A DNA stretch of 64,000 nucleotides from Nematostella vectensis (GCF_932526225.1 NC_064047.1:14142121-14206120), one strand, 5' to 3'; positions 10,887-23,200 are shown, counted from the first letter of the stretch. Translations and numbers: made by a program. The notes: generated from the sequence alone by a model not told the origin.

Positions 10887-11433
10887 GTAAGGCGAAAGCC
10901 CGTGAAATGATGGCGAGGTGGTAATCTTGTGAATTATTTGTCACCATTACCCCCATTCTTTATGGTACATTTTAGTTACCATGTTTGTGTGTAGCACGTT
11001 TGCACGATATTAAAATATCACGTTTGCATGAGCGATCATATTTGATCTAGCATGTACTTATTAATAATAAAAAAAACTTTTAATCGAGTAATGTTAGTTA
11101 AGTAGTAAATGTAATGGTTTATGTAGTGAAAACATTCAAAACTCACTTTTATTCAACTCCGCTTTCTCCAGGAAATGAAACCTATTTGGTCACGCTTTCC
11201 GAGTCTCGCTAGAATAGTTCCATTCTTGTGACCAGAACCGTTCACCAGATTGGCAAAATAGCTATTGAATAATTAATGAAGTTTGAAAGAGCTATTGCCT
11301 TTTATCGGGTTTTACCACTGTATGCATTGTTACGCGACCACCGGAATAAATCGGCGATTGGCAATTGGCGATTCTTAGCCGTCAATCAAATGGAGCCGGT
11401 ACCTGAAACGGAAAGCCGCCATTACTGATCGAA
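10887..11433. other. VWDE-like intron (copy 1)
   Basis: Intron; no gene seen. It leads into the transposase remnant at 11434. Confidence 0.6.
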
Positions 11434-11592
11434 ATGGTTCGAAGTTACCCACTTGCTCTTCGTTGGAGAGTTGTTTACTTGCTCGTTCAGGTTGGCTTGA
11501 ATAACACGAAAATCGCAGATGTATTGAAAGTTAGCAAAACGTTTGTGAAGAAAATAAAGCGCTTATATTTTCACAGTGGCTCGATCGAGTAG
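11434..11592 (+). mobile_element. Tc1/mariner-type transposase HTH remnant
   Basis: A 52-residue open frame starting MVRSYPLALRWRVVYLL, then GLNNTKIADVLKVSKTF and KKIKRLY, ending SIE and a stop. This matches the N-terminal helix-turn-helix of Tc1/IS630-type transposases (RWR.VYL...G.....IA..L.VS..TV). No catalytic DDE part follows, so it is a fragment lying in a VWDE intron. Confidence 0.6.
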
Positions 11593-11967
11593 CGCAAACG
11601 GCGTGGAAAAACAAGAAAGCTAGCCCGGAGGGGGTGGGTACTCCCTCATATTTGTTATACGGGTATGTGCCGCCCTTTGAGGTAGGGTGTTTTGGCTCTT
11701 GAGGTCTACGATAGGGTATCTTTTTTTCGCTTTTTGCTTGTTTTCTTGTTAGGTCTCTGGTAGAGTGGACAATGTTGTCAGTATGGCTGACCAATACACA
11801 CATTGTCGCATTAAGCGAAAAAGACAATTTATTTAAACACCATTTGATTGACAGTGAATTTCCGCTTTAATCACGACTTATTGGGTATAATTTTGAGCGG
11901 TAGGGTATGTAATTTTAGCCGTAGGTCTTTGGTAGGGTATAAAAATCGAGGATTTTTGGTCTCTATA
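11593..11967. other. Intron sequence with dispersed-repeat character
   Basis: Contains recurring TAGGGTAT/TAGGTCT motifs between 11630 and 11945, starting near CCGGAGGGGGTGGGTACTCC. It looks like a non-coding dispersed element, but no ends or target duplication could be fixed. Confidence 0.35.
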
Positions 11968-12310
11968 ACTCAAACACCCAGTAACCTGAACCCTCAATAA
12001 CCCGAACACCCAGTAACCCGAATCCTCAATAACCCGAATACCAAGTAACCCGAACCCTCAATAACCCGAACACCCAGTAACCCGAACCCTCAATAACCCG
12101 AACACTCAGTAACCCGAACCCTAAATAACCCGAACACCCAGTAACCCGAATCCTTAATAACTCGAACATCCAGTAACCCGAAAACTAAAAAACTCGAACA
12201 TCCTGTAACCCGAACCCTCAATAACCCGAATCCTCAATAACTCGAACACCCAGTAACCCGAATACCCAGAAACCCGAACCCACGGTAACAAGAACACTCT
12301 GTTATTCGAA
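11968..12310 (+). repeat. 32-bp (2 x 16 bp) AACCCGAA-rich tandem repeat
   Basis: Alternating 16-mers AACCCGAACACCCAGT and AACCCGAACCCTCAAT, about ten dimers, degrading towards 12310. The AACCCGAACCCT strand superficially resembles telomeric repeats but has a different period. Confidence 0.9.
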
Positions 12311-12420
12311 CATCTTCATTCGAACAACACCCCGATAACCCAATGTTTCCACATTTCTTTTGCATGATCCGTTATCGGGGCTCGACAATTGTTGTTGAAA
12401 TTTTGATCATTCATTCTCAG

Positions 12421-12615
12421 GAACATGTATCGATGGAATAAACAACTACACTTGCCGATGTCACGTGGGCTATAAAGGCGCCCTATGTGATGAGAAAGAG
12501 CGCATTTGTGGCGAAGACACGTGTTACCCAGGAGTTAAGTGCAGAGAAATCCCGGATGGTGTGTTGTGTCGATCGTGTCCTGACGGTCTTATTGGCGACG
12601 GGAAGACGTGTATAG
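12421..12615 (+). CDS. VWDE: VWDE-like copy 1: EGF exon
   Basis: A phase 1-1 exon from CATTCTCAG to ATAG|GTACC. It completes the calcium-binding EGF begun in the previous exon (GTCIDGINNYTCRCHVGYKG, then ALCDE) and adds a second Cys-rich module (ICGEDTCYPGVKC, then SCPDGLIGDGKTC). All downstream introns are phase 1, typical of shuffled extracellular modules. Confidence 0.87.
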
Positions 12616-12710
12616 GTACCAAGGCTAAGTTAAACGGCGTATATATAGATATCTGATCCATTTTATTAAGTAATGAATATCTATTACTGCTTAATTACTT
12701 TTTTGTACAG

Positions 12711-12764
12711 CCCCTGTAACAACAACTCGACCACAGAGCACACAAGACCGTGACCACACAAATG
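12711..12764 (+). CDS. VWDE: VWDE-like copy 1: Thr-rich stalk exon 1
   Basis: A short phase 1-1 exon (TTTTTGTACAG to AATG|GTAATG) encoding APVTTTRPQSTQDRDHTN. It looks like a stalk segment. Too short for ordinary gene finding; supported by splice sites and phase only. Confidence 0.6.
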
Positions 12765-12870
12765 GTAATGACCATCCGTTTTCTTGTCCTTCTGTCTGTC
12801 TGTCTCGTATATTCGAGGGCGAGTTATCCTTTAACCTCTGCTATAATGTTAGTCCTGATTGATATTTAAG

Positions 12871-12933
12871 CTCAAGAGAGTACACCATCTGGTCCTACGA
12901 CACAAACTCCTACCGATACTCTTCCAGGCATGG
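12871..12933 (+). CDS. VWDE: VWDE-like copy 1: Thr/Pro-rich stalk exon 2
   Basis: A phase 1-1 exon (GATATTTAAG to CATGG|GTAAGT) encoding AQESTPSGPTTQTPTDTLPG. It is rich in Thr, Ser and Pro, suited to O-glycosylation just outside the membrane. The acceptor is weak, but the donor is near perfect and the frame fits both neighbours. Confidence 0.6.
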
Positions 12934-13604
12934 GTAAGTCTCATTATCATTCATCAATATAGACCAAAATGTCAAAACCAAAAATATCTACCATAAAATT
13001 TTAAAAACAAAAAAAGACCCCATATTGTACCGGTACGACTATCATCATCTCGAAATGAAATCCTTTTCTAGACCACTTTTCACAGGTTATATTAACATAA
13101 ATAAGTTTGGACGTAAAACTTTCGTAAAGTTGCCTTGTGATATTACCACCCTAAAATTGGTTTACCCCAAAGTCATCTCTTAAACGAATCCAGGAGTCAT
13201 TTGGCTTAATGCCCAAATTAGCCGATTCAAGGTAAATAACCTAAAATGACATAAGGTGTTAAAATTTACGGAGAATAACTTGCCTACACTCGAGCAAAGT
13301 GCAACAGGTGCAAGCGAAGGATTTTTCTTGCGTTTACGTTCGACTGGTTTTCACGCTCGCGCTCAAGTTCTTACATAAGTTCAGGGTCTCGAAGCTTCAT
13401 AAAGCCAGCGTTCTCGTCTGTTCCGCCCAGGCATCTGATAGCTAGGTTATAATAAGTCATTGTAATGTCACGGGGGGTTCGCGACAACGTAGACAAGATA
13501 ACAGCGTAGATTGGTACTTGCTTAATTCCGTCAGTCCTGGTTCCTCCGGGTCTTCTGCTTTAATTCTACCTTTCTCTGCCTCCCTTTTTATGCGTGCACT
13601 TCCT
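12934..13604. other. VWDE-like intron before the 41-bp array
   Basis: No gene or clear element seen. Confidence 0.6.
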
Positions 13605-16150
13605 ATTGAACCGTATAGCTGTGACTATAGCTGACTATTCTATGCTGTGCTTGTTATAGCTGTGACTAGCTGACTATTCTATGCCGTGCTTGCTATAGCT
13701 GTGACTATAGCTGACTATTCTATACCGTGCTTGTTATAGCTGTGACTATAGCTGACTATTCTATGCCGTTCTGGTTATAGCTGTGACTATTGCTGACTAT
13801 TCTATGCTGTGCTTGTTATAGCTGTGACTATAGCTGACTATTCTATGCCGTTCTGGTTATAGATGTGACTATAGCTGACTATTCTATGCCGTGCTTGTTA
13901 TAGCTGTGACATAGCTGACCCTTCTATACCGTGCTTGTTATCGCTGTGACTATAGCTGACTATTCTATGCCGTGCTTGTTATAGCTGTGACTATAGCTGA
14001 CTATTCTATGCCGTGCTTGTTATAGCTGTGACTATAGCTGACTATTCTATGCCGTGCTTGTTATCGCTGTGACTATAGCTGACTATTCTATGCCGTGCTT
14101 GTTATAGCTGTGACTATAGCTGACTATTCTATGCTGTGCTTGATATAGCTGTGAATATAGCTGACTATTCTATGCTGTGCTTGTTATAGCTGTGACTATA
14201 GCTGACTATTCTATGCTGTGCTTGTTATAGCTGTGACTATAGCTGACTATTCTATGCCGTGCTTGTTATAGCTGTGACTATAGCTGACTATTCTATGCCG
14301 TGCTTGTTATAGCTGTGACTATAGCTGACTATTCTATGCTGTGCTTGTTATAGCTGTGACTATAGCTGACAATTCTATGCCGTGCTTGTTATAGCTGTGA
14401 CTATAGCTGACTATTCTATGCTGTGCTTGTTATAGCTGTGACTATAGCTGACTATTATATGCCGTGCTTGTTATAGCTGTGACTTCTAGCTGACTATTCT
14501 ATTTCGTGCTTGTTATAGCTGTGACTATAGCTGACTATTCTATGCCATGCTTGTTATAGCTGTGACTATAGCTGACTATTCTACGCCGTGCTTGTTATAG
14601 CTGCCACTATAGCTGATTATTCTATTCCGTGCTTGTTATAGCTGTGACTATAACTGACTATTCTATGCCGTGCTTGTTCTAGCTGTGACTATAGCTGACT
14701 ATTCTATTTCGTGCTTGTTATAGCTGTGACTATAGCTGACTATTCTATGCCATGCTTGTTATATAGCTGTGACTATAGCTGACTATTCTATGCCGTGCTT
14801 GTTATAGCTGTGACTATAGCTGACTATTCTATGCCGTGCTTGTTATAGCTGTCACTATAGCTGACTATTCTATGCCGTGCTTGTTATAGCTGTGACTATA
14901 GCTGACTATTCTATGATGTGCTTGTTATAGCTGTGACTATAGCTGACTATTCTATGCTGTGCTTGTTATATAGCTGTGACTATAGCTGACTATTCTATGG
15001 CGTGCTTGTTATAGCTGTGACTTCTAGCTGACTATTCTATGCCGTGCTTGTTATAGCTGTGACTATAACTGACTATTCTATGCCGTGCTTGTTATAGCTG
15101 TGACTATAGCTGACTATTCTATGCTGTGCTTGTTATAGCTATGACTATAGCTGACTATTCTATGCCGTGCTTGTTATAGCTGTGACTATAGCTGACTATT
15201 CTATGCTGTGCTTGTTATAGCTATGACTATAGCTGACTATTCTATGCCATGCTTGTTATAGCTGTGACTATAGCTGACTATTCTACGCCGTGCTTGTTAT
15301 AGCTGCCACTATAGCTGATTATTCTATTCCGTGCTTGTTATAGCTGTGACTATAACTGACTATTCTATGCCGTGCTTGTTCTAGCTGTGACTATAGCTGA
15401 CTATTCTATTTCGTGCTTGTTATAGCTGTGACTATAGCTGACTATTCTATGCCATGCTTGTTATATAGCTGTGACTATAGCTGACTATTCTATGCCGTGC
15501 TTGTTATAGCTGTGACTATAGCTGACTATTCTATGCCGTGCTTGTTATAGCTGTCACTTTAGCTGACTATTCTATGCCGTGCTTGTTATAGCTGTGACTA
15601 TAGCTGACTATTCTATGATGTGCTTGTTATAGCTGTGACTATAGCTGACTATTCTATGCTGTGCTTGTTATATAGCTGTGACTATAGCTGACTATTCTAT
15701 GGCGTGCTTGTTATAGCTGTGACTTCTAGCTGACTATTCTATGCCGTGCTTGTTATAGCTGTGACTATAACTGACTATTCTATGCCGTGCTTGTTATAGC
15801 TGTGACTATAGCTGACTATTCTATGCTGTGCTTGTTATAGCTATGACTATAGCTGACTATTCTATGCCGTGCTTGTTATAGCTGTGACTATAGCTGACTA
15901 TTCTATGCTGTGCTTGTTATAGCTATGACTATAGCTGACTATTCTATGCCGTGCTTGTTATAGCTGTGACTATAACTGACTATTCTATTTCGTGCTTGTT
16001 ATAGCTGTGACTATAGCTGACTATTCTATGCTGTGCTTGTTATAGCTATGACTATAGCTGACTATTCTATGCCGTGCTTGTTATAGCTGTGACTATAGCT
16101 GACTATTTTATTTCGTGCTTGTTATAGCTGTGACTATAGCTGACTATTAC
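13605..16150 (+). repeat. 41-bp minisatellite, about 62 copies
   Basis: Unit TTCTATGCCGTGCTTGTTAT then AGCTGTGACTATAGCTGACTA. It contains TAGCT half-sites that can fold. A block of about 702 bp is duplicated: the variant CTGCCACTATAGCTGATTAT is at 14601 and again at 15303. The array fills the intron before the transmembrane exon. Units in the opposite orientation lie at 17005-17115. Confidence 0.96.
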
Positions 16151-16543
16151 AAAGTAATTTTCTTTGTGCCGGAAAAGGTGAAAGCCGTTCCCTTTGCGGA
16201 AAGGACGGGTGTTGGAAAATATAATTTAGGAGGATGAAAGGATCTCTTGATGTAAGCAGATGCTTGGAGTTCTTAAAATGATAATATTGATTAAAGCGAC
16301 AAAAGACGTTCTTTGAGGTAAAGCAGATGCTTTAAATCCTTAGCATAAATAGTAATTGGCAATTCAGGCAATGGTGTCAACGAAGTAAATGGGACATGAG
16401 ATACCATGTAAAATTTCTATGCCCTTTTGTTGGGAAAGTGCTTACGCGACATTCCTTTGAGCTCTCAATAGAAATTATTATGTCAGTCACTTGACAATAG
16501 TTGCGTGAAAGTAACATCGAAACAATTTATTATTTTATTTCAG
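16151..16543. other. VWDE-like intron end before the transmembrane exon
   Basis: Non-repetitive intron. No gene seen. Confidence 0.6.
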
Positions 16544-16944
16544 GTAAAAAGCCAGCCAAGCAGGCCTCAGGCACTGTTACTATAGTAACCATAGTTTCTG
16601 CTTGCTCCGCGGGTGGCCTCATAATCATCGGTCTCATCTCCTGGCGCGTACGCAAATACATGAAAAACAGAAAACGGATTCATTCCACCGAAGGTATCAA
16701 GGCTGATGATGCGGATCACTGCTATGACAACCCCATTGAAATGACACCGAGGGCGGCAGACTCGGACCACACTTACGAGGAGGTGGGCCAATCATCTACA
16801 TACGAGTCCCTGAAGCCTGTCGCGGGCCCCCCACATGATGCTGCCAAACAAAAAGTTTCTGAGCATGCGCAAAGCAACGCATATCAGGAATTTGAGAAGC
16901 GCCCTGCGGCGAATTATCAAGATCTGGTCCACTGGAAGTACTGA
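16544..16944 (+). CDS. VWDE: VWDE-like copy 1: transmembrane and tyrosine-rich tail exon (C-terminus)
   Basis: Terminal exon from TTTATTTCAG (phase 1) to TGA at 16942-16944. It encodes a short stalk, a single membrane helix (TIVTIVSACSAGGLIIIGLI), a basic stop-transfer stretch (WRVRKYMKNRKR) and a tail of about 90 residues. The tail has tyrosines in CYDNP, TYEEV, TYESL, AYQEF and NYQDL. TYEEV-TYESL and AYQEF-NYQDL are spaced like ITAMs (first motif V or F instead of L/I). Vertebrate VWDE is predicted to be secreted and, as I recall it, lacks such a tail, so this protein is inferred to be a type I receptor able to recruit SH2 proteins. Ligand unknown. Confidence 0.85.
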
Positions 16945-17004
16945 ACACAAAACTGGCATACTGAACACTGAACACAGCTATTCAAACCGCCACACTGAAC
17001 AAAG

Positions 17005-17115
17005 CTATAACCAACACAGCATAGAATAGTCAGCTATAGTCACAGCTATAACAAGCACGAAATAGAATAGTCAGCTATAGTCACAGCTATAAAAAGCACA
17101 ACATAGAATAGTCTT
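17005..17115 (-). repeat. Inverted copies of the 41-bp minisatellite
   Basis: About two and a half units (AGAATAGTCAGCTATAGTCA, CAGCTATAACAAGCAC) that are the reverse complement of the 13605-16150 array. They lie in the likely 3' UTR, 60 bp after the stop. Together with the upstream array they could pair in the unspliced transcript. Confidence 0.93.
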
Positions 17116-17589
17116 ATGGTTCTGACTTGACTTCTGATTTTTCAGATGCATATCGTACGTAGCCATAGTTTTTTTTTTACTAAGAGCTTATCGCAGTCCG
17201 TGACAATTTCGGGGCCGAATCCGGCGATCCGCGAATCTATTCACCCCCCCCCCCCCCCCCCCCCCGATTATGGATTGATAAGGCCGCGTATTTATGGTTA
17301 GTTGGTGAGGGTTAACTTTTTAGCAGCCGCCAAGGTCTGTATAAACATTTTAACTTTCTCATTATTCAGTCTTAGGTGAGTGTTGTCCAGTAATGGATTT
17401 ATTAACCATGAAATAGTGTGAACACGTATGCGTGTGGATGTAATTCTGATTAGGGCATTTTTTTAATAAAAGAGAAAAAGGACTTTTAGTACAATCGATG
17501 ATTTTGACAAAGAGCCTCACACATATTGCCCCCCACCCCACCCCCTCCTACGCATACAGTGCAAGCCTGGGTTTAGTACAAATTCCATG
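17116..17589. other. Intergenic, with a poly-C tract
   Basis: Possible 3' end of the VWDE-like transcript: AATAAA lies at about 17465. A C-run of about 20 bases lies near 17247-17265. No gene seen. Confidence 0.5.
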
Positions 17590-19165
17590 TGTCAAGAACT
17601 TCCCCTGATATCAAGGGTATCCTCCTGTCGCCCCCTACCCGCTCCAGGTTCGTCTTGTCGCTCCTTTCTCTTCTCTCCCGCACCCTACCCCCTCCGACGC
17701 CGTGGGTTCGTCTTATCGCTCCTTGCTCTTCTCTCCCGCACCCTACCCCTTCCGAAGACGTGGGTTCGTCTTATCGCTCAATGCTCTTCTCTCCCGCACC
17801 CTACCCCCTCCGACGCCGTGGGTTCGTATTATCGCTCCTTGCTCTTCCCTCCTGCACCCTACCCCCTCCGACGCCGTGGGTTCGTCTTATCGCTGCTTGC
17901 TCTTCACTCCCGCACCCTACCCCCTCCGACGCCGTGGGTTCGTCTTATCGCTCCTTTCTCTTCTCTCCCGCACCCTACCCCCTCCGACGCCGTGGGTTCG
18001 TGTTATCGCTCCTTGCTCTTCCCTCCCGCACCCTACCCCCTCCGACGCCGTGGGTTCGTCTTATCGCTCCTTGCTCTTCCCTCCCGCAACCTACCCCCTC
18101 CGACGCCGTGGGTTCGTCTTATCGCTGCTTGCTCTTCACTCCCGCACCCTACCCCTTCCGACGCCGTGGGTTCGTGTTATCGCTCCTTGCTCTTTACTCC
18201 CGCACCCTACCCCCTCCGACGCCATGGGTTCGTCTTATCGCTCCTTGCTCTTCCCTCCCGCACCCTACCCCCTCCGACGCCGTGGGTTCGTCTTATCGCT
18301 CCTTGCTCTTCCCTCCCGCAACCTACCCCCTCCGACGCCGTGGGTTCGTCTTATCGCTCCTTGCTCTTCCCTCCCGCAACCTACCCCCTCCGACGCCGTG
18401 GGTTCGTCTTATCGCTCCTTGCTCTTCCCTCCCGCACCCTACCCCTTCCGACGCCGTGGGTTCGTCTTATCGCTCCTTTCTCTTCTCTCCCGCACCCTAC
18501 CCCCTCCGACGCCGTGGGTTCGTCTTATCGCTCCTTGCTCTTCCCCCCCCCCGCACCCTACCCCCTCCAACGCCGTGGGTTCGTCTTATCGCTCCTTGCT
18601 CTTCCCTCCCGCACCCTACCCCCTCCGACGCCGTGGGTTCGTCTTATCGCTCCTTGCTCTTCCCTCCCGCAACCTACCCCCTCCGACGCCGTGGGTTCGT
18701 CTTATCGCTCCTTGCTCTTCCCTCCCGCAACCTACCCCCTCCGACGCCGTGGGTTCGTCTTATCGCTCCTTGCTCTTCCCTCCCGCACCCTACCCCTTCC
18801 GACGCCGTGGGTTCGTCTTATCGCTCCTTGCTCTTCCCTCCCGCACCCTACCCCTTCCGACGCCGTGGGTTCGTGTTATCGCTCCTTGCTCTTTACTCCC
18901 GCACCCTACCCCCTCCGACGCCATGGGTTCGTCTTATCGCTCCTTGCTCTTCCGTCCCGCACCCTACCACCTCCGACACCGTTGGTTCGTCTTATCGCCC
19001 CTTGCTCTTCACTCCCGCACCCTACCTCCTCCGACGCCGTGGGTTCGTCTTATCGCCCCTTGCTCTTCCCTCCCGCACCCTACCCTCTCCGACGCCGTGG
19101 GTTCGTCTTATCGCTCCTTGCTCTTCACTCCCGCACCCTACCCCTTCCGACGCCGTGTGTTCCTC
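17590..19165 (+). repeat. 58-bp C-rich minisatellite, about 27 copies
   Basis: Unit CCCTACCCCCTCCGACGCCG then TGGGTTCGTCTTATCGCTCC and TTGCTCTTCCCTCCCGCA. Because 58 is not a multiple of three and no forward frame has a stop, all three forward frames stay open for more than 500 codons and show the same protein text phase-shifted. These are not genes. It lies between the convergent 3' ends of the VWDE-like and RPL24-like genes. Confidence 0.96.
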
Positions 19166-19629
19166 AAATCGGTGTTTGCTCTTCCCTTCCCGTTCGTGTT
19201 ATTACTCTTTATTCTTGCATTTTTCTGATGCACCAGATCTTAGATTTGGAATCGTTCGTTGAAATTACCACAATTTTATCGTAACTATGTTAAAAGATAT
19301 TAAAATAAATCCCCTTTCTCAGTCTGTGCTAACTTCTCTCTCTGCCAAGAGCATTTTTATGAGAAATCGGTCTTTGTAGCGTGAAGATTTTGGTCTGTTT
19401 TCTTTTTTTTCCGGAATTTCAAAATAGAACTCCTAAAAAACATTTGAATCGGTGTGGATGTGAATGCTAGCTTAGGCAAATACCTTAAAGAGACTTTATA
19501 AAAACTGCTGGAACATTGGTGCTCTATACATTGTAAACATTTTAACAGCTTCTTGTTCTATATTGAGCGAAAAAAAAACGCCAAATAAGCAAAGAATCAT
19601 CAAAAGATGAACAAAATTTTGAGCAGAGT
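19166..19629. other. Intergenic spacer between convergent genes
   Basis: AT-rich, no gene seen. Confidence 0.6.
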
Positions 19630-19635
19630 TTTATT
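19630..19635 (-). terminator. Polyadenylation signal of RPL24-like gene
   Basis: On the minus strand AATAAA occurs about 27 nt after the stop codon of the last RPL24-like exon, consistent with the short 3' UTR usual for ribosomal protein genes. Confidence 0.6.
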
Positions 19636-19662
19636 AGGGTAATTTACAGAGCAGTGCCAAGC

Positions 19663-19754
19663 TTATCGCTTGCCTCCCACACGAGGCTTGGCAGCCATCT
19701 GCTTGACATTCTTCTGAGCCTTCTGTCGTTGGGCAGCGGGTTGGGCAGTTATTG
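19663..19754 (-). CDS. RPL24: RPL24-like last exon
   Basis: The minus strand encodes ITAQPAAQRQKAQKNVKQMA then AKPRVGGKR and a stop at 19663-19665. The ending PRVGGKR is the C-terminus of animal ribosomal protein L24 (eL24), a cytosolic 60S subunit protein. The acceptor CTCCTTTGCAG needs one leftover base from the previous exon, but the exon at 25003-25045 ends in phase 0. An additional small exon must therefore exist in between, or the gene is damaged. Confidence 0.8.
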
Positions 19755-20274
19755 CTGCAAAGGAGTCAAAAGGTTTATAAATACAACAGGACCCCAAAAG
19801 CAAGCATACATACCTAAATCTGTCACTTTTTTGCGGAATACTAAAGTTTTAGTAGAACTTCTAATAGAGAATGTACGTACGGAGGTGTCTCGTATTAATA
19901 TCCTCAATAAAAACGTATCCTGCAATCCACAAAAAAAATGGAAACTTGGCTGAGTAACACATTTCCTCCTTCTCCCCCATCTAATACTGGTTAAAAGTGT
20001 TTCTTTAGCTTTAAATGCCCTTGCAGTCAGATGATCAAGTACATATGCTCCAATATTCAGAAGGGGAGAGGGGTTCAACTTAGTTTGACCTAGATTGTAG
20101 AATCATCTTTTCACAGGTGAAAATAGTGCTTGTGTTTGTGTTTGTTTCTCAGAACATCATGTCTTCATCAATAAGTAACCCTCAAACAATGTAGGCAATG
20201 ATAATTTATCACAGAAACACGACACTGACAAACATATGCACAAGATCGGGTCTAAAGCAGGTGTGCAGTGTAGG
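19755..20274. other. RPL24-like intron, non-repetitive part
   Basis: No exon with a fitting phase could be identified. Confidence 0.5.
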
Positions 20275-23200
20275 GGTATATATGGGGTACACAGCTTTGG
20301 GTGTGTACCAAGGGTGCAAAGCTATGGGGTGTATACTGGGTAGACAGATTTGGGTGTGTACCAAGGGTGCAAAGCTATGGGGTGTATATAGGGTAGACAG
20401 CTTTGGGTGTGTACCAAGGGTGCAAAGCTATGGGGTGTATACTGGGTAGACAGATTTGGGTGTGTACCAAGGGTGCAAAGTTATGGGGTGTATACTGGGT
20501 AGAAAGATTTGGGTGTGTACCAAGGGTGCAAAGTTATTGGGTGTATACAGGGTAGACAGATTTGGGTGTGTACCAAGGGTGTAAAGCTATGGGGTGTATA
20601 CTGGGTAGACAGATTTGGGTGTGTACCAAGGGTGCAAAGCTATGGGGTGTATACAGGGTACACAGATTTGGGCGTGTACCAAGGGTGCAAAGCTATGGGG
20701 TGTATACAGAGTAGACAGATTTGGGTGTGTACCAAGGGTGCAAAGCTATGGGGTGTATACTGGGTCGAAAGATTTGGGTGTGTACCAAGGGTGCAAAGCT
20801 ATGGGGTGTATACTGGGTAGACAGATTTGGGTGTGTACCAAGGGTGCAAAGCTATGGGGTGTATACTGGGTAGACAGATTTGGGTGTGTACCAAGGGTGC
20901 AAAGCTATGGGGTGTATACTGGGTAGACAGATTTGGGTGTGTACCAAGGGTGCAAAGCTATGGGGTGTATACTGGGTAGACAGATTTGGGTGTGTACCAA
21001 GGGTGCAAAGCTATGGGGTGTATATAGGGTAGACAGCTTTGGGTGTGTACCAAGGGTGCAAAGCTATGGGATGTATGCTGGGTAGACAGATTTGGGTGTG
21101 TATCAAGGGTGCAAAGTTATGGGGTGTATACTGGGTAGAAAGATTTGGGTGTGTACCAAGGGTGCAAAGTTATTGGGTGTATACAGGGTAGACAGATTTG
21201 GGTGTGTACCAAGGGTGCAAAGCTATGGGGTGTATACTGGGTAGACAGATTTGTGTGTGTACCAAGGGTGCAAAGCTATGGGGTGTATACAGGGTACACA
21301 GATTTGGGCGTGTACCAAGGGTGCAAAGCTATGGGGTGTATACAGAGTAGACAGATTTGGGTGTGTACCAAGGGTGCAAAGTTATGGGGTGTATACTGGG
21401 TAGAAAGATTTGGGTGTGTACCAAGGGTGCAAAGTTATTGGGTGTATACAGGGTAGACAGATTTGGGTGTGTACCAAGGGTGTAAAGCTATGGGGTGTAT
21501 ACTGGGTAGACAGATTTGGGTGTGTACCAAGGGTGCAAAGCTATGGGGTGTATACAGGGTACACAGATTTGGGCGTGTACCAAGGGTGCAAAGCTATGGG
21601 GTGTATACAGAGTAGACAGATTTGGGTGTGTACCAAGGGTGCAAAGCTATGGGGTGTATACTGGGTCGAAAGATTTGGGTGTGTACCAAGGGTGCAAAGC
21701 TATGGGGTGTATACTGGGTAGACAGATTTGGGTGTGTACCAAGGGTGCAAAGCTATGGGGTGTATACTGGGTAGACAGATTTGGGTGTGTACCAAGGGTG
21801 CAAAGCTATGGGGTGTATACTGGGTAGACAGATTTGGGTGTGTACCAAGGGTGCAAAGCTATGGGGTGTATACTGGGTAGACAGATTTGGGTGTGTACCA
21901 AGGGTGCAAAGCTATGGGGTGTATATAGGGTAGACAGCTTTGGGTGTGTACCAAGGGTGCAAAGCTATGGGATGTATGCTGGGTAGACAGATTTGGGTGT
22001 GTATCAAGGGTGCAAAGTTATGGGGTGTATACTGGGTAGAAAGATTTGGGTGTGTACCAAGGGTGCAAAGTTATTGGGTGTATACAGGGTAGACAGATTT
22101 GGGTGTGTACCAAGGGTGCAAAGCTATGGGGTGTATACTGGGTAGACAGATTTGTGTGTGTACCAAGGGTGCAAAGCTATGGGGTGTATACAGGGTACAC
22201 AGATTTGGGCGTGTACCAAGGGTGCAAAGCTATGGGGTGTATACAGAGTAGACAGATTTGGGTGTGTACCAAGGGTGCAAAGCTATGGGGTGTATACAGA
22301 ATCAAACTAGAGAATCCTCTTTTTGCTATCATTAAAGGGCGTCGCATTACGCATGATCCAGGTTATAATCTCAGATCTAAATCTAAATCTTATCAGAGGC
22401 ATACTAATACGAGTCGTTTCAACGAGTTTGTTACTGTTAAATATGCTAATTACATTTGATTAATTGTACTTTAATTGTATTGCTTACTTGTATCTCTGAC
22501 TCACCTGTAATCCAGTCTATACTGCGAAAGGTTGAATTAAACTCATTATTATTATTACACAGATTTGGGTGTGTACCAAGGGTGCAAAGCTATGGGGTGT
22601 ATACAGGGTAGACAGATTTGGGTGTGTACCAAGGGTGCAAAGCTATGGGGTGTATAAAGGGTAGACAGATTTGGGTGTGTACCAAGGGTGCAAAGCTATG
22701 TGTGTATACCGGGTAGACAGATTTGGGTGTGTACCAAGGGTGCAAAACTATGGGGTGTATACAGGGTACACAGATTTGGGTGTGTACCAAGGGTGCAAAG
22801 CTATGGGGTGTATACAGAGTAGACAGATTTGGGTGTGTACCAAGGGTGCAAAGCTATGGGGTGTATACATGATAGACAGATTTGGGTGTGTACCAAGGGT
22901 GCAAAGCTATGGGGTGTATACAGGGTAGACAGATTTGGGTGTGTACCAAGGGTGCAAAGCTATGGGGTGTATACAGGGTAGACAGATTTGGGTGTGTACC
23001 AAGGGTGCAAAGCTATGTGTGTATACCGGGTAGACAGATTTGGGTGTGTACCAAGGGTGCAAAGCTATGGGGTGTATACAGGGTAGACAGATTTTTGTGT
23101 GTACCAAGGGTGCAAAGCTATGGGGTGTATACCGGGTAGACAGATTTGGGTGTGTACCAAGGGTGCAAAACTATGGGGTGTATACAGGGTACACAGATTT

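Noticed and set aside
11968..12310. Interstitial telomere
   Set aside because: The period is 16/32 bp with AACCCGAA cores; the cnidarian telomere repeat is TTAGGG.
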